DNA of 14,433 nt from Bacillota bacterium (GTDB taxonomy: Bacteria; Bacillota_E; Sulfobacillia; Sulfobacillales; Sulfobacillaceae), in assembly GCA_021802225.1 (NCBI GenBank), contig JAKAAS010000005.1:1-14433 (forward strand), in the 5' to 3' direction. The position numbers and the translations under genes are program-made. The notes beneath the pieces were generated by a model. The model was not told where the DNA came from and searched no databases. It was given only the letters and a program-made list of their open reading frames with translations. Below, piece by piece: positions 1-7,063 of the stretch; position 1 is the first letter of the stretch; every line of letters begins with the position of its first letter.

Positions 1-1718
1 CCGAGCCTCTTGGAAATTTCCTCCGCCATGCCGGGTGAGGACGTCAATAAATAAATCCATGTACCCAAATTTTCCCTCACGGTCGCGGCGACTTCTCTGC
101 CGTATGCATGTTCGAGCTGGGAGAAACTTTGGAGCCCCATGAGCAAGCGCATGCCTCTGGATCTTGCCGCCGTGACAAACTGGCTGAGGTTGGGCATCGG
201 GGGAAAATTCCCAAATTCATCCAACAAAAACATGACCGGGACCTTGAGGCGGCCATTCGGCTGGGAGTCGGCAAGCCGTGTGAGAGCGGCGATCATCTGA
301 GAGAGATACAGTGTCGCCAGAGGATAGCGCGTGGAGTCGTCGTCCGGCACAATGAGGAATACTGCGGTCTTGCGGCGGCCCGGCTGATCCAAAGACATAC
401 CTTGGTCACTCAGGAGCCATTGGAGATCTGGCTCTGAAAGTAACCTCAGGTCAGCCAAGGCGGACGACAAGATGCCTGCCCGTGTTTTCTCGGATCCGCC
501 TGACGCGGCTACCGTGGCCCAAGCGTCACGGGCGGGGTGGCCCGACGGCAAGAGATTGATCCATGCATCGAGAAAACTACCGCCCTGACCGCCATAAACA
601 AGACTCCGATAGACAGAAATGAGGTTGGCTTGTTGCGCGGCGGGCCATTGCCACGGTTGCACGTGTTGACGGTCTTTGGCATCAGGTCCCGGTCGTGCTT
701 CCTCCGGCAGCTGGGCCCAAAGTTTCATGGCGGCGGCTTGCCACTTGGCCTCTGCCTGCTGGGCCTCCGCCTCATTGGAAAAGGGGTTGCCCGCGGCCAC
801 CCCTAAGATCAGGGCGGCCATGGCACTCTCAGCAGTCGAGCTCCAGTACTCATCTGCTACCTTTGTGCTTTTGGCCCCGATGCCGTGCGCCACCTGCCAC
901 GCGGTTCTTGACGCGAACCCTACATCGCCCCGCGCTAGCGCCTCCGCAATCGGCAGGATAGGATTCCACCGGGCATTCTGCCCGCCCTTTCTAGGGTCGC
1001 GCAGGTCGAACCGCACGACATCATAACCTTGCGTGCGCAACCAACCGGCGCTGTACTCGTAGAGCTCACCTTTCGGGTCGCTCAAAACGAACGAAGACTC
1101 CCCCTGGTAACCGAGTATCCCAATGGTGGGCAAGAAGACCCGGCGGCTTTTGCCCGCGCCAGTGGTGCCGATCAAGAGCACATGATCCTCTCTGTTTGCC
1201 ACATAGGCACTAGTCGGTCCTGCTTGGCCCGTGATGATACCGGAACGGGGCCATGTGGAGCCATCGTATTTTGCTTGGGCGGCGGGCTGAACGCCTTTTT
1301 TATCGGCAGGTTGCCAAGCATACAGGCCATCAGCCAGATCATCGATGGGCCGCCAGTGGGCGGTGCCGTGTTGACCCTTGCCTGCGGTTGGCGGGCCGCC
1401 CCAGGTATCATAGTCGGGGCCATGGGCCTTCCAGAGGAGCACACCCCCAAACACGAGAGCCAAGGCCGCCGGGACCAGCAAGGTATCGGGATGAGCGGCC
1501 AGTAGTGGTAGGGCATGCCAGGGCAGATAGCCGTGGCCGGTGATATAGGCGTGCCAGTACGTCCCCATCTGCGTGATGCCGGGTGATGAGGCCGTGCTGG
1601 TCTTGAGGGCGGGTGCCAAGACGGCTTGGTAGAGGTCAGCGAGTACCGTACCGCCGATGAGTCCCATGCCGCCGCCGACCGAACCGGCAAAGACCATTTT
1701 AGCGGTGGATTTTTTCAT
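1..1718 (-). CDS. VirD4/TraG-type conjugative coupling protein (partial, C-terminus beyond window)
   Basis: This membrane ATPase would link the relaxosome to a type IV secretion channel and pump the DNA-relaxase complex out. The open frame was read through to position 1 without a stop, giving 572 residues; coupling proteins are usually 600-800, so only the C-terminal end is missing. Two hydrophobic segments lie near residues 7-30 and 67-96, as expected for the N-terminal membrane anchor. Walker A is GTTGAGKS at 184-191. It is followed by the family signature DPKGELY and an RWNP motif, and Walker B is MFLLDEFGN with D500-E501. The ATG at 1718 overlaps the stop of the preceding 42-residue ORF (ATGA), which implies translational coupling. 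It is the last gene of the transfer operon in view. No frameshift or missing motif was seen. The family call is secure; the precise subfamily is not. Confidence 0.95.
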   Translation of the reverse strand, partial: MKKSTAKMVFAGSVGGGMGLIGGTVLADLYQAVLAPALKTSTASSPGITQMGTYWHAYITGHGYLPWHALPLLAAHPDTLLVPAALALVFGGVLLWKAHGPDYDTWGGPPTAGKGQHGTAHWRPIDDLADGLYAWQPADKKGVQPAAQAKYDGSTWPRSGIITGQAGPTSAYVANREDHVLLIGTTGAGKSRRVFLPTIGILGYQGESSFVLSDPKGELYEYSAGWLRTQGYDVVRFDLRDPRKGGQNARWNPILPIAEALARGDVGFASRTAWQVAHGIGAKSTKVADEYWSSTAESAMAALILGVAAGNPFSNEAEAQQAEAKWQAAAMKLWAQLPEEARPGPDAKDRQHVQPWQWPAAQQANLISVYRSLVYGGQGGSFLDAWINLLPSGHPARDAWATVAASGGSEKTRAGILSSALADLRLLSEPDLQWLLSDQGMSLDQPGRRKTAVFLIVPDDDSTRYPLATLYLSQMIAALTRLADSQPNGRLKVPVMFLLDEFGNFPPMPNLSQFVTAARSRGMRLLMGLQSFSQLEHAYGREVAATVRENLGTWIYLLTSSPGMAEEISKRL

Positions 1719-1843
1719 TGTTCACCCCCGAACAGCAAGGCGGTGAAGTCCTCTGGGCTGAATTTCTGCCCGGCAACGGGTTCGATAGTGGCGACGATCT
1801 CTAGTGCGCTAAGGATGCGGAGTAAGGCGTAGTCGATGGTCAT
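1715..1843 (-). CDS. 42-residue micro-protein between relaxase and coupling protein
   Basis: A short ORF begins with ATG at 1843 behind a strong site AAAGGGGG about 9 nt upstream. It ends in TGA overlapping the start of the coupling-protein gene by four bases (ATGA). The product starts MTIDYALLRILSALEIVATI and continues for 42 residues. It is amphipathic, has no clear membrane span and carries a phenylalanine-rich C-terminal third (KFSPEDFTALLFGG). I do not recognise a family. The good ribosome site, the tight packing behind the relaxase stop at 1874 and the stop-start overlap argue that it is translated. It may exist mainly to couple translation of the coupling protein to the operon, or it may be a small relaxosome or membrane adaptor. 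Function is unknown. Confidence 0.7.
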   Translation of the reverse strand: MTIDYALLRILSALEIVATIEPVAGQKFSPEDFTALLFGGEQ

Positions 1844-1873
1844 AGTGAAATACCCCCTTTGCTATAGAAACTT

Positions 1874-4117
1874 TTATCCCATTTCGATTTCCGCGATCTT
1901 AGATTCGGACAGGCCATGGGCTCGCGCCTCATCGATCCACGCCTCGCGGGAACCACTGCGGAAGGCGGCACGGTGATTCTCAGCCTCTGCTTTATGGAGA
2001 GCGGACTGCATGCCTGAGAAGATGGAGCTGAGCCCGAACATGGCATGTTGGTGCCGGTAGAGCGCCCGCGCCTGCCAGTCCTTCTCTGATTGGACGTGCT
2101 GAGTGAGGGAGTCGCGGACTTGTTGCTGGCGCTTGATTGTGGCCTCCGCGTCGACTTTCGGATTCCAGAGGGATGCTTGCAGGCCTTCGGGCTCCGAAGA
2201 TTCGAGAAGGCTGAAGGAGAGAGGACCATGGGTATCCGATGGAAACGGTGTCATTTTTAATAGAGGTCCCTTGGGTGGCTGCGCGGTGTCTGTGCGGGTG
2301 TTGGCAGTGATAGGAAAGATAATGGGGCCCTCACCGGAACGCACTTGCTCCGCATAGTCCGCTAGATTGGCCTTGGAACCCTTCGCCATATGGAGAGTCC
2401 GGCGGGTGAACTCCGTTTGAGACGGCACGATTAGCGGTGTGATGGACGCCTTGAGGTAGCGCCGGTGCCAGTCGGGATCTGTTGCGATGATGCGGTCGAC
2501 CGCCTTCTCGGTGCTGAGGCGCTGGAGCTTGCGGTCGGTCATGAGGTCTTTCACGTGATCCTGATCTGCGAACCAGTTCAAGCGCCCTTCGAGGCGGCGG
2601 GTAATGCTCTGATTGATTGCCTCATCGATATAGCCAGTAGGCGGTGCGTTCAGTTGGGCCCGGACTTGCGCGGTGAGGTTCGCGATAGCTTGGGACTTGG
2701 CCACGTAGCCATTTTGGATGTCCTTAGTCGCGGCCTTGATAGCCTCTTTGAGGGTAGGGTCGTTCAAGGCCTCTGTGATTTGCTCCCGGACCATGGCCCG
2801 GCCAGTTTGGGCTAGGGCCGATTGGGCGGAATAGAAGATAGTTTTTGATTTGGGGTCGAGGGCCTTCAACGCGGTCTGCTGGGCGCGTACCACAGGATCA
2901 TCTAATACCAAGGCCAGTGCTGAGGCCATAGCCGCGTCATAGGCGGCGTCATTGCCGCCACCTTCCGACTCCATGGCGGTATGGGTCTGGCCGATTTGGA
3001 GCAAGAGACTGCGGAGATGGTCGGCGTCTGGAAAGTCGGTGGGCTCACCACTTTTAGCGGCGGCAAGGATGTCTTTGACACGGCTGCGCGACTCGCTTTT
3101 GATGGTGGCCATCTCAGCCTTCTGTTCCTCCGGTGGTTCCATGGCGCGTTTGGGAAAGGCGGCGGCCTGCTGGATGATGAGTTGAGACACACGGTCCAGT
3201 AGGTCGTCCATGGCGTTTTGGCGGGATTGCTCGTGGGATAGTGGGTTATCGGAGTAGTGCCGGGCCATTTCTGCCGCCAGATCCCCATAGCGGACGGCGG
3301 CCTTTTTGAAGGCCGGAATGGTGGTGACGAGCCATTCCGCTGTGGCTTTAGCCTCCGCTTTTACCTCTGGTGGCATGTACTTCAAGGCCTTCCGGCCACG
3401 GCTAGGTAGATGCTCAGCTAGGGTAGAGAGGCGGGTGGTCCATTCCTTTTGCGTTTTGGCTGGCAGGACGCCTAGGTCGTTGGATTTTACGTTAGATAAA
3501 AGTTGCTGGCGCAAGGCACTCTTTTCTGAGCCCAGTCGCTCCCGTTGAGGCCGGTACAACTCTGAGGCCCAATCGCGGCGTATTTGGACGCGCTCTTTCT
3601 CGCTCCACTGGCCTTTGATGCGGACCGGTTCCCGCTCCCAGAACAGCAGGTGCATGTGGGGGTGGCCTGCCTTTTTGTGGACGGACGCGACCCATTCAAC
3701 ATTGGCGGGGTCGAGGCCCATGGACTGAAACATCTTGGGGAGTTGGGCCCGAGCGGCCTTTTCCCAACCTTCCCGCGTCATGAGGTCACCGCCCATTGCC
3801 ACCGCGTCACGCTCCGTCACAGAGATAAAGTCCCGCCATATAGGCCCGGTGTGAGATTCCAACGTCTTTTGGATTTTCTCAATATCCGGCAAGGTCCGGG
3901 GGTCGGGACCAAAGTACCCCGACACTCCCGGCCGTTCGGTCATGTATTTGGCGTGGATACTCGCTGATCCCATCAGGAGTTCTTCATTCGTCTTTTGGTG
4001 GCGGGATGGATCGCCCATGTATTGGAGATGGGCGATGGCGCCATGGTTGCCTTTGCCAAAGCCCTTGCTACCCGGAAGATAGAACGCGTGCTTGACGATG
4101 AGGGGACGGAGAGCCAT
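1874..4117 (-). CDS. mobL: MobL-like conjugative relaxase
   Basis: The predicted DNA-nicking relaxase that would start conjugative transfer by cleaving one strand at oriT and staying bound to the 5' end. It has 747 residues. The N-terminal ~200 residues hold the recognisable domain: a YMTERPGVSGYFG stretch (about 58-70, like the tyrosine-containing segment of MobL proteins) and H147 followed by HPHMH at 152-156, the metal-binding histidine cluster of HUH relaxases. The remaining ~550 residues are charged and helical, with no domain I can name; they may bind accessory factors or the coupling protein. The ATG at 4117 lies 2 nt after the stop of the preceding gene, with GAGGG upstream. Its neighbours (two RHH-like proteins before, VirD4 after) support the role. 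The MobL assignment rests on motif pattern and Firmicute-like context; another MOB family is possible. Catalytic tyrosine not determined. Confidence 0.85.
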   Translation of the reverse strand: MALRPLIVKHAFYLPGSKGFGKGNHGAIAHLQYMGDPSRHQKTNEELLMGSASIHAKYMTERPGVSGYFGPDPRTLPDIEKIQKTLESHTGPIWRDFISVTERDAVAMGGDLMTREGWEKAARAQLPKMFQSMGLDPANVEWVASVHKKAGHPHMHLLFWEREPVRIKGQWSEKERVQIRRDWASELYRPQRERLGSEKSALRQQLLSNVKSNDLGVLPAKTQKEWTTRLSTLAEHLPSRGRKALKYMPPEVKAEAKATAEWLVTTIPAFKKAAVRYGDLAAEMARHYSDNPLSHEQSRQNAMDDLLDRVSQLIIQQAAAFPKRAMEPPEEQKAEMATIKSESRSRVKDILAAAKSGEPTDFPDADHLRSLLLQIGQTHTAMESEGGGNDAAYDAAMASALALVLDDPVVRAQQTALKALDPKSKTIFYSAQSALAQTGRAMVREQITEALNDPTLKEAIKAATKDIQNGYVAKSQAIANLTAQVRAQLNAPPTGYIDEAINQSITRRLEGRLNWFADQDHVKDLMTDRKLQRLSTEKAVDRIIATDPDWHRRYLKASITPLIVPSQTEFTRRTLHMAKGSKANLADYAEQVRSGEGPIIFPITANTRTDTAQPPKGPLLKMTPFPSDTHGPLSFSLLESSEPEGLQASLWNPKVDAEATIKRQQQVRDSLTQHVQSEKDWQARALYRHQHAMFGLSSIFSGMQSALHKAEAENHRAAFRSGSREAWIDEARAHGLSESKIAEIEMG

Positions 4118-4119
4118 GG

Positions 4120-4512
4120 CTAACCCTCATCCCCTTCCTTCTGGATGACCTTCAGCCAAGAGGAATTGGCTAGGGCGTTGGCTACTGCTCGGTGCGCCCA
4201 TTCCTCACTCGTTGCAGCATCGAAACCACTGCTAGCCGTGCTGGCGGCCATGAGATTTTCTAAGAGTTCTGGGAGCGCACGGGAGATGAGCTGGATCTCA
4301 TCGATGGCATCCGCAATATCTTGGATGCTATAGCGGAACCCCTCGTAAATCACTTGGGGAGCACTGGCGACGCCCCCCAGGTACAAGGACGCCATGACTT
4401 GATTGCGGATCCACGTGGAGACGGGGATGCCTGCTGATTGCGCGGCCACCTCAGCGGATTGTGCGGCGGTCTTTGGCAAACGGACTTGAATGCGAACATC
4501 AGGTTCGCGCAT
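4120..4512 (-). CDS. Ribbon-helix-helix-like relaxosome accessory protein (MobC-like)
   Basis: A protein of 130 residues. Its N-terminus reads as a short strand (VRIQVRLP, residues 6-13) followed by two helices ending near STWIRNQVM, the pattern of ribbon-helix-helix DNA-binding domains found in MobC-type mobilisation proteins. The C-terminal 80 residues look helical and acidic, perhaps an oligomerisation or relaxase-binding part. ATG at 4512 lies just after the stop of the upstream gene (4515), and the relaxase gene starts 2 nt downstream, so the three are one translational unit. The likely job is to bind oriT and help the relaxase open the DNA, possibly also repressing the operon. The function is inferred from position and fold pattern rather than a clear family match. 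Confidence 0.65.
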   Translation of the reverse strand: MREPDVRIQVRLPKTAAQSAEVAAQSAGIPVSTWIRNQVMASLYLGGVASAPQVIYEGFRYSIQDIADAIDEIQLISRALPELLENLMAASTASSGFDAATSEEWAHRAVANALANSSWLKVIQKEGDEG

Positions 4513-4514
4513 GG

Positions 4515-4964
4515 TTAATCAGCCTCCTCTAGTTTGGGTTTGGGTCCGCGCAGGGCTTTGCGGATTTTCTCATGGGTCATGCTTTGGTACCGTCCGATAG
4601 TGTTTTTGACGACCTCCGCCGCTTGCTCGGGGTCGTCGGGATGCAATTTTTGCCCCTGCTTCTGGGCGGAATAGACGAGGTTTTCTGCTGCCATTCCCGC
4701 CGATTCCGCTGTGTAAAAGACCAGTCGTTCGAGATGATCAATGCGCGTCAGCAATGGCGTTAACGCAGTGGTGATGGCATCGGCCATCTGTTGCGCCACC
4801 ACGGTGTTCTGCGCCTCGCTCTGCAATCCCGCCGCCATCAACTCGCGCATGACCGCGCTTACGGGTTTTCTACCACTGGCGGCTAGCATTTCTACTGTCG
4901 TGTTCATGTCTTCCGGCATCCATACCTTGCGCTGGACGCCTTCGTGCCGACTATCGTCTGCCAT
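4515..4964 (-). CDS. Putative oriT-binding accessory protein, first gene of the transfer operon
   Basis: A protein of 149 residues. The stretch VQRKVWMPEDMNTTVEMLAA then RKPVSAVMRELMAAGL (about residues 10-50) again fits a strand-helix-helix DNA-binding unit. The rest is helical with a basic C-terminal tail (KIRKALRGPKPK). Start ATG 4964 has AAAGGAG 8 nt upstream. The gene is directly downstream of the repeat-rich non-coding region, and one GGGGAC repeat (4980-4989) lies immediately upstream of its ribosome site, so the product could both build the relaxosome and repress its own operon. The pair of adjacent RHH-like genes is unusual but known in plasmid mobilisation regions. Family not recognised with certainty. 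Confidence 0.6.
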   Translation of the reverse strand: MADDSRHEGVQRKVWMPEDMNTTVEMLAASGRKPVSAVMRELMAAGLQSEAQNTVVAQQMADAITTALTPLLTRIDHLERLVFYTAESAGMAAENLVYSAQKQGQKLHPDDPEQAAEVVKNTIGRYQSMTHEKIRKALRGPKPKLEEAD

Positions 4965-4979
4965 AGTCTTAGCTCCTTT

Positions 4980-5168
4980 CAGTGGGGACCTCAGATAATG
5001 GCGTCCCCATGCGGTTTACGGGCAATTTAACTGGTTGCAAGTCCCCACTGCGGGGACTTGAAATATGGGGCGGGGTAACGGATTGCGGGAATTTTGGCCC
5101 CCGCACAACGGACCGAATGACGGCGTGGATCAGCGCGGGGACTTGTGGGGACTTCCTGCGGGGACCCC
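4980..5168. repeat. Cluster of GGGGAC(TT) repeats, candidate oriT or accessory-protein sites
   Basis: The core GGGGAC occurs seven times in both orientations: forward at 4984, 5052, 5137, 5147 and 5160, and as GTCCCC at 5003 and 5041. CAGTGGGGAC (4980-4989) is a perfect inverted copy of GTCCCCACTG (5041-5050). CAAGTCCCC (5038-5046) and GGGGACTTG (5052-5060) form a perfect 9-bp hairpin with the loop ACTGC. GGGGACTT is tandemly repeated at 5137-5154 with 10-nt spacing. Such iteron-like clusters upstream of a relaxase operon usually bind relaxosome proteins; a ParR centromere or replication iterons are alternatives. Confidence 0.6.
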
Positions 5169-5211
5169 TGATTTGGCTCTCTGCTTGGTTCTTGGGGCTT
5201 TTAGTCCCTAC

Positions 5212-5279
5212 CATCCGGCTCTGCCGGATGTGTGTGTCACCTTCCCCCTTATCCTGAGTCTCCCCCGCTGAGGGGGAGA
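5212..5279. other. Paired hairpins flanking an ATCCTG motif, candidate nick region
   Basis: CATCCGGC-TCT-GCCGGATG (5212-5230) is a perfect 8-bp hairpin with a 3-nt loop. TCTCCCCC-GCTGA-GGGGGAGA (5259-5279) is a second perfect 8-bp hairpin with a 5-nt loop. Between them lies TTATCCTGA (5249-5257), which matches the ATCCTG core of nick sites in the MOBP (RP4-like) class. Neither hairpin is followed by a T-run on either strand, so they are poor terminators. The remainder of the gap (5280-5370) is G-rich and I see nothing defined in it. The oriT role is an inference; the nick site of MobL relaxases need not follow the MOBP consensus. Confidence 0.4.
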
Positions 5280-5370
5280 TGGGGGACCCGGCGCGTACTG
5301 TGCGCTGGGGGGAGAGGGGGTTCCGGTGTGGAGGGTCGGCGTTCTCTGCCGGCCTGAGATACCGGACGTA

Positions 5371-5580
5371 CTAGCGTTGGGGACCAGCCACTCCCCGCCA
5401 TCCCGCGATTTTCTGATCGAGTGAAGGTGACTGGTCGGCCATGATAGTCAGAAACTCATCGTGCTCGCGGAGACGCATCATGATCATCGGGTGGCTCTCT
5501 ATCGCACCCGACGGCAACAGATCCAAGAGGGCCTTCATCGTTTCGTGGTACCGTTCGAGCGCTAGCTCGTTTCTGGTCAT
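5371..5580 (-). CDS. Small hypothetical protein, 69 residues
   Basis: I do not recognise this protein. The start chosen is ATG 5580, giving MTRNELALERYHETMKALLD onwards, because AGGAAGG sits about 7 nt upstream; an in-frame start 168 nt earlier lies inside the upstream gene and has no support. The product is mostly helical with an internal run of methionines (HPMIMMRLREHDEF) and no membrane segment. It is the last gene of the ten-gene run and comes 58 nt after the excisionase-like gene. Its end is followed by the non-coding candidate oriT region with no clear terminator. It could be a small regulator or antitoxin-like factor, but nothing in the sequence shows this. Confidence 0.65.
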   Translation of the reverse strand: MTRNELALERYHETMKALLDLLPSGAIESHPMIMMRLREHDEFLTIMADQSPSLDQKIAGWRGVAGPQR

Positions 5581-5638
5581 GGGATCCTTCCTTTCTTGTG
5601 AATGATTGAAATAATTAGCAGTAGGGGATGAAGACGAG

Positions 5639-5860
5639 TTACGACCGACTCGCATAAACCTTGGCAGCGGCCTCTGAGGCAAGAGCGGTGAGAACGGACC
5701 GTGGGATCCGAAAGACTCGGCCCAGCTGGACCGCAGGCAACCGGCCATCTTGGATCATCTCGCGGACGGTGCTATCGCCACATCCCAACTCTTGGGCGGT
5801 TTCGTGGATGGTCAGAAACTCTCTTTCGTTGGCTGGCCGGACATTTTTGATTTGGCTCAT
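5639..5860 (-). CDS. Excisionase/AlpA-type helix-turn-helix protein
   Basis: A 73-residue DNA-binding protein. The sequence EFLTIHETAQELGCGDSTVR, then MIQDGRLPAVQLGRVFRIP (about residues 14-53) is a classic MerR-like winged helix of the excisionase family (HTH_17). This fold is used by phage and plasmid excisionases and by small regulators. Start ATG 5860 was chosen over the in-frame upstream start at 5905 because AAAGGAG lies 9 nt before it. No integrase is visible in the window, so it may serve as a plasmid regulator rather than in excision; if an integrase lies outside, the element could be integrative. The fold call is strong; the role is open. Confidence 0.88.
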   Translation of the reverse strand: MSQIKNVRPANEREFLTIHETAQELGCGDSTVREMIQDGRLPAVQLGRVFRIPRSVLTALASEAAAKVYASRS

Positions 5861-5909
5861 AGGGCACTTCTCCTTTCGTCTACAGGACATAATGGGGAGA
5901 GACACTGGC

Positions 5910-5966
5910 GAGCAATCACCAGCAGGCCCCTCACTCGTGGTGAGTGGGGGCCCTCCGGGGATTCCT
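5910..5966 (-). repeat. Intergenic hairpin element, copy A (57 nt)
   Basis: This element lies 3 nt behind the stop of the 62-residue gene and before the ribosome site of the next gene. It is a near copy of 6187-6244, with four substitutions and one deletion. The arms GGCCCCTCACTC and GAGTGGGGGCC enclose the loop GTGGT and form an 11-bp stem with one bulged base. The outer parts (GAGCAATC..CCAGCAG and CCCTCCGGGGATTCCT) are conserved. There is no T-tract after the stem on the minus strand, so it is not a standard terminator; it may be an RNA processing or stability element. Confidence 0.7.
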
Positions 5967-5969
5967 CTT

Positions 5970-6158
5970 TTAGAGTTGCGCGGCCAAAGCCTTCATCCAT
6001 ATGGGGTCCATTTCATCGGACGCAATTTCGGTGGCTGTCATTGTCTGCCATGGGGTGGCCTTTTCAGGGGCTATCGTGAGAGATGCTAAGCCCTTCGATC
6101 CGTATTCTTTCGTAATATTTGCCTGTATGACGTCGAGCGCTGCTTGCATCTTGTCCAT
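5970..6158 (-). CDS. Small hypothetical protein, 62 residues
   Basis: I do not recognise this protein. ATG 6158 is preceded by GGAGG with 7 nt spacing, which fixes the start; the longer in-frame reading from 6365 runs through another gene and a hairpin element. The product begins MDKMQAALDVIQANITKEYG and has a central SLTIAPEKATPWQTM stretch and a C-terminal part rich in methionine and alanine. It is soluble, with no membrane span. It sits between the two copies of the intergenic hairpin element, each directly behind a gene stop, which suggests that its mRNA segment is bounded by processing or stability signals. Confidence 0.7.
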   Translation of the reverse strand: MDKMQAALDVIQANITKEYGSKGLASLTIAPEKATPWQTMTATEIASDEMDPIWMKALAAQL

Positions 6159-6186
6159 GTTGTTGCCTCCTAGTTTTTTTGTGCTG

Positions 6187-6244
6187 GAGCAATCGCCAGC
6201 AGGCTCCCCGCTCGTGGTGAGTGGGGAGCCCTCCGGGGATTCCT
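6187..6244 (-). repeat. Intergenic hairpin element, copy B (58 nt)
   Basis: This is the second copy of the element at 5910-5966, starting at the last base of the stop of the ParR-like gene. The arms GGCTCCCCGCTC and GAGTGGGGAGCC pair over 12 bp (one G-T pair) around the same GTGGT loop. The arm differences between the copies fall so that pairing is kept with only one bulge, which favours a selected structure. On the minus strand the stem is followed by TGCTGGCGATTGCTCC, not by a T-run. Confidence 0.7.
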
Positions 6245-6525
6245 TAGTCATCATCGTCCGTCCATCCGAAGTCTGCCATGGCGTCGGCAATGGCTTGGGC
6301 GGTATTGGGTGGCGGCGTTGGAAGAGTGGACGTTGGAGCAGGACCATTCGCCACCAGTCGCTCAATCGCTAAGATTAAATCCCGTTGACCACCCGGTGCC
6401 AACCCGGCACGCACAAGAGCAACTATCCATTCATTGCGCTCATGGGGGCCTAAGTCGTCTAGCACGCTGGCTAGGGGGTCCTCTGGCGTAAGCCAAAACC
6501 AGTAGCGGCGGCGTATTTTTCGCAC
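6244..6525 (-). CDS. ParR-like plasmid segregation adaptor (RHH), 93 residues
   Basis: This is a probable DNA-binding adaptor that would join the plasmid centromere to ParM filaments. The N-terminus KIRRRYWFWLTPED is a basic strand. It is followed by two helices (PLASVLDDLGPHERNEWIVA, LVRAGLA), matching the ParR-type ribbon-helix-helix with its GERSxxIRxAL-like turn. After a proline-rich linker (about 63-73) comes a C-terminal amphipathic acidic tail ending FGWTDDDD, where ParR proteins carry the ParM-binding peptide. Start GTG 6525 was chosen because AAGGAGG lies 8 nt upstream; an in-frame GTG at 6534 overlaps that site and cannot use it. The order parM, GIY-YIG gene, then this gene departs from the usual parM-parR adjacency. 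Assignment is by pattern and context. Confidence 0.6.
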   Translation of the reverse strand: MRKIRRRYWFWLTPEDPLASVLDDLGPHERNEWIVALVRAGLAPGGQRDLILAIERLVANGPAPTSTLPTPPPNTAQAIADAMADFGWTDDDD

Positions 6526-6544
6526 CCTTCTCACCTCCTTGGTG

Positions 6545-7063
6545 TCACACCGATTTTATTAGCTCCCGCTTGCTTGCACGGGTTAAACCGTCGATATTGG
6601 TCACATCGATACCAGGCAAAGTGACGATGACGCGCGGTAGCGGTGACCATTCATCAGCATCATCATCCTCTATCCCGTTCACCGTATAGAAAATTGCGTG
6701 TGACACATGTTGAACCGTAGGGGGGATTGGCCATAGCACGTGCGTTGTTGATCGACCGTACCATGGGATGTAGGTCTCAAATCGTGGCCCCTTCTTTCCA
6801 GAAATCAAGACCTGACCCCCCGCGAGTTGTGCAGCCCGACGGTACGCCGCTTCCCAAACCTCTGCTTCCTGAGCATCAGCCTCCAGCCGGTGTAAGATTA
6901 TCGTGAAAAAGGGCCACGGCCAATTCGCACGGTGCTGTTTCCATCTGCGCACAGGGTTGCTGGTACAGCCAACATACATTGGCCACGCGGGCAACCCCAG
7001 ATCGAGAAAATGTAATGCGTAAATGTACCGTGGATAGACGTGCTTGCGTTCGAGAAAGCTCAT
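6545..7063 (-). CDS. GIY-YIG nuclease-domain protein
   Basis: A 172-residue protein with an N-terminal GIY-YIG fold. The paired strands are RYIYAL (12-17) and MYVG (29-32), followed by CTSNPVRRWKQH (33-44) with the conserved Arg/His helix. A glutamate-containing helix follows (AEVWEAAYRRAAQL, about 67-80). The usual asparagine near residue 88-90 is not obvious (the sequence there is ISGKKGP), so catalytic activity is uncertain. The C-terminal ~70 residues match no domain I know. ATG 7063 overlaps the ParM stop (ATGA), so its translation is coupled to ParM; a longer reading would start inside parM. GIY-YIG proteins act as homing endonucleases, repair nucleases or restriction enzymes; a single-domain protein in a segregation operon is unusual. 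Confidence 0.85.
   Translation of the reverse strand: MSFLERKHVYPRYIYALHFLDLGLPAWPMYVGCTSNPVRRWKQHRANWPWPFFTIILHRLEADAQEAEVWEAAYRRAAQLAGGQVLISGKKGPRFETYIPWYGRSTTHVLWPIPPTVQHVSHAIFYTVNGIEDDDADEWSPLPRVIVTLPGIDVTNIDGLTRASKRELIKSV

Noticed and set aside
1029..1505. Plus-strand ORFs in 1-1700 and 5661-6089
   Set aside because: They are antisense shadows of well-supported minus-strand genes and have no ribosome sites.
1172..1690. Minus-strand ORF of 172 residues inside the coupling-protein gene
   Set aside because: The overlapping frame from 1718 was translated through and contains all coupling-protein motifs; the 172-residue frame is rich in Pro, Arg and Ser, as expected of a shadow.
4969..5214. 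Minus-strand ORF of 81 residues across the repeat cluster
   Set aside because: Its sequence follows the GGGGAC repeats, has no ribosome site and no gene-like composition, and it overlaps the ribosome site of the 149-aa gene.
5212..5279. Hairpins as transcription terminators of the ten-gene run
   Set aside because: The stems are perfect but no T-run follows on the minus strand; a structural role in DNA transfer fits better.
5581..5748. Upstream in-frame extension of the 69-residue gene (and likewise of the excisionase-like, 62-aa, GIY-YIG and 102-aa genes)
   Set aside because: In each case a good ribosome site sits before the shorter start and the extension runs into the neighbouring gene.
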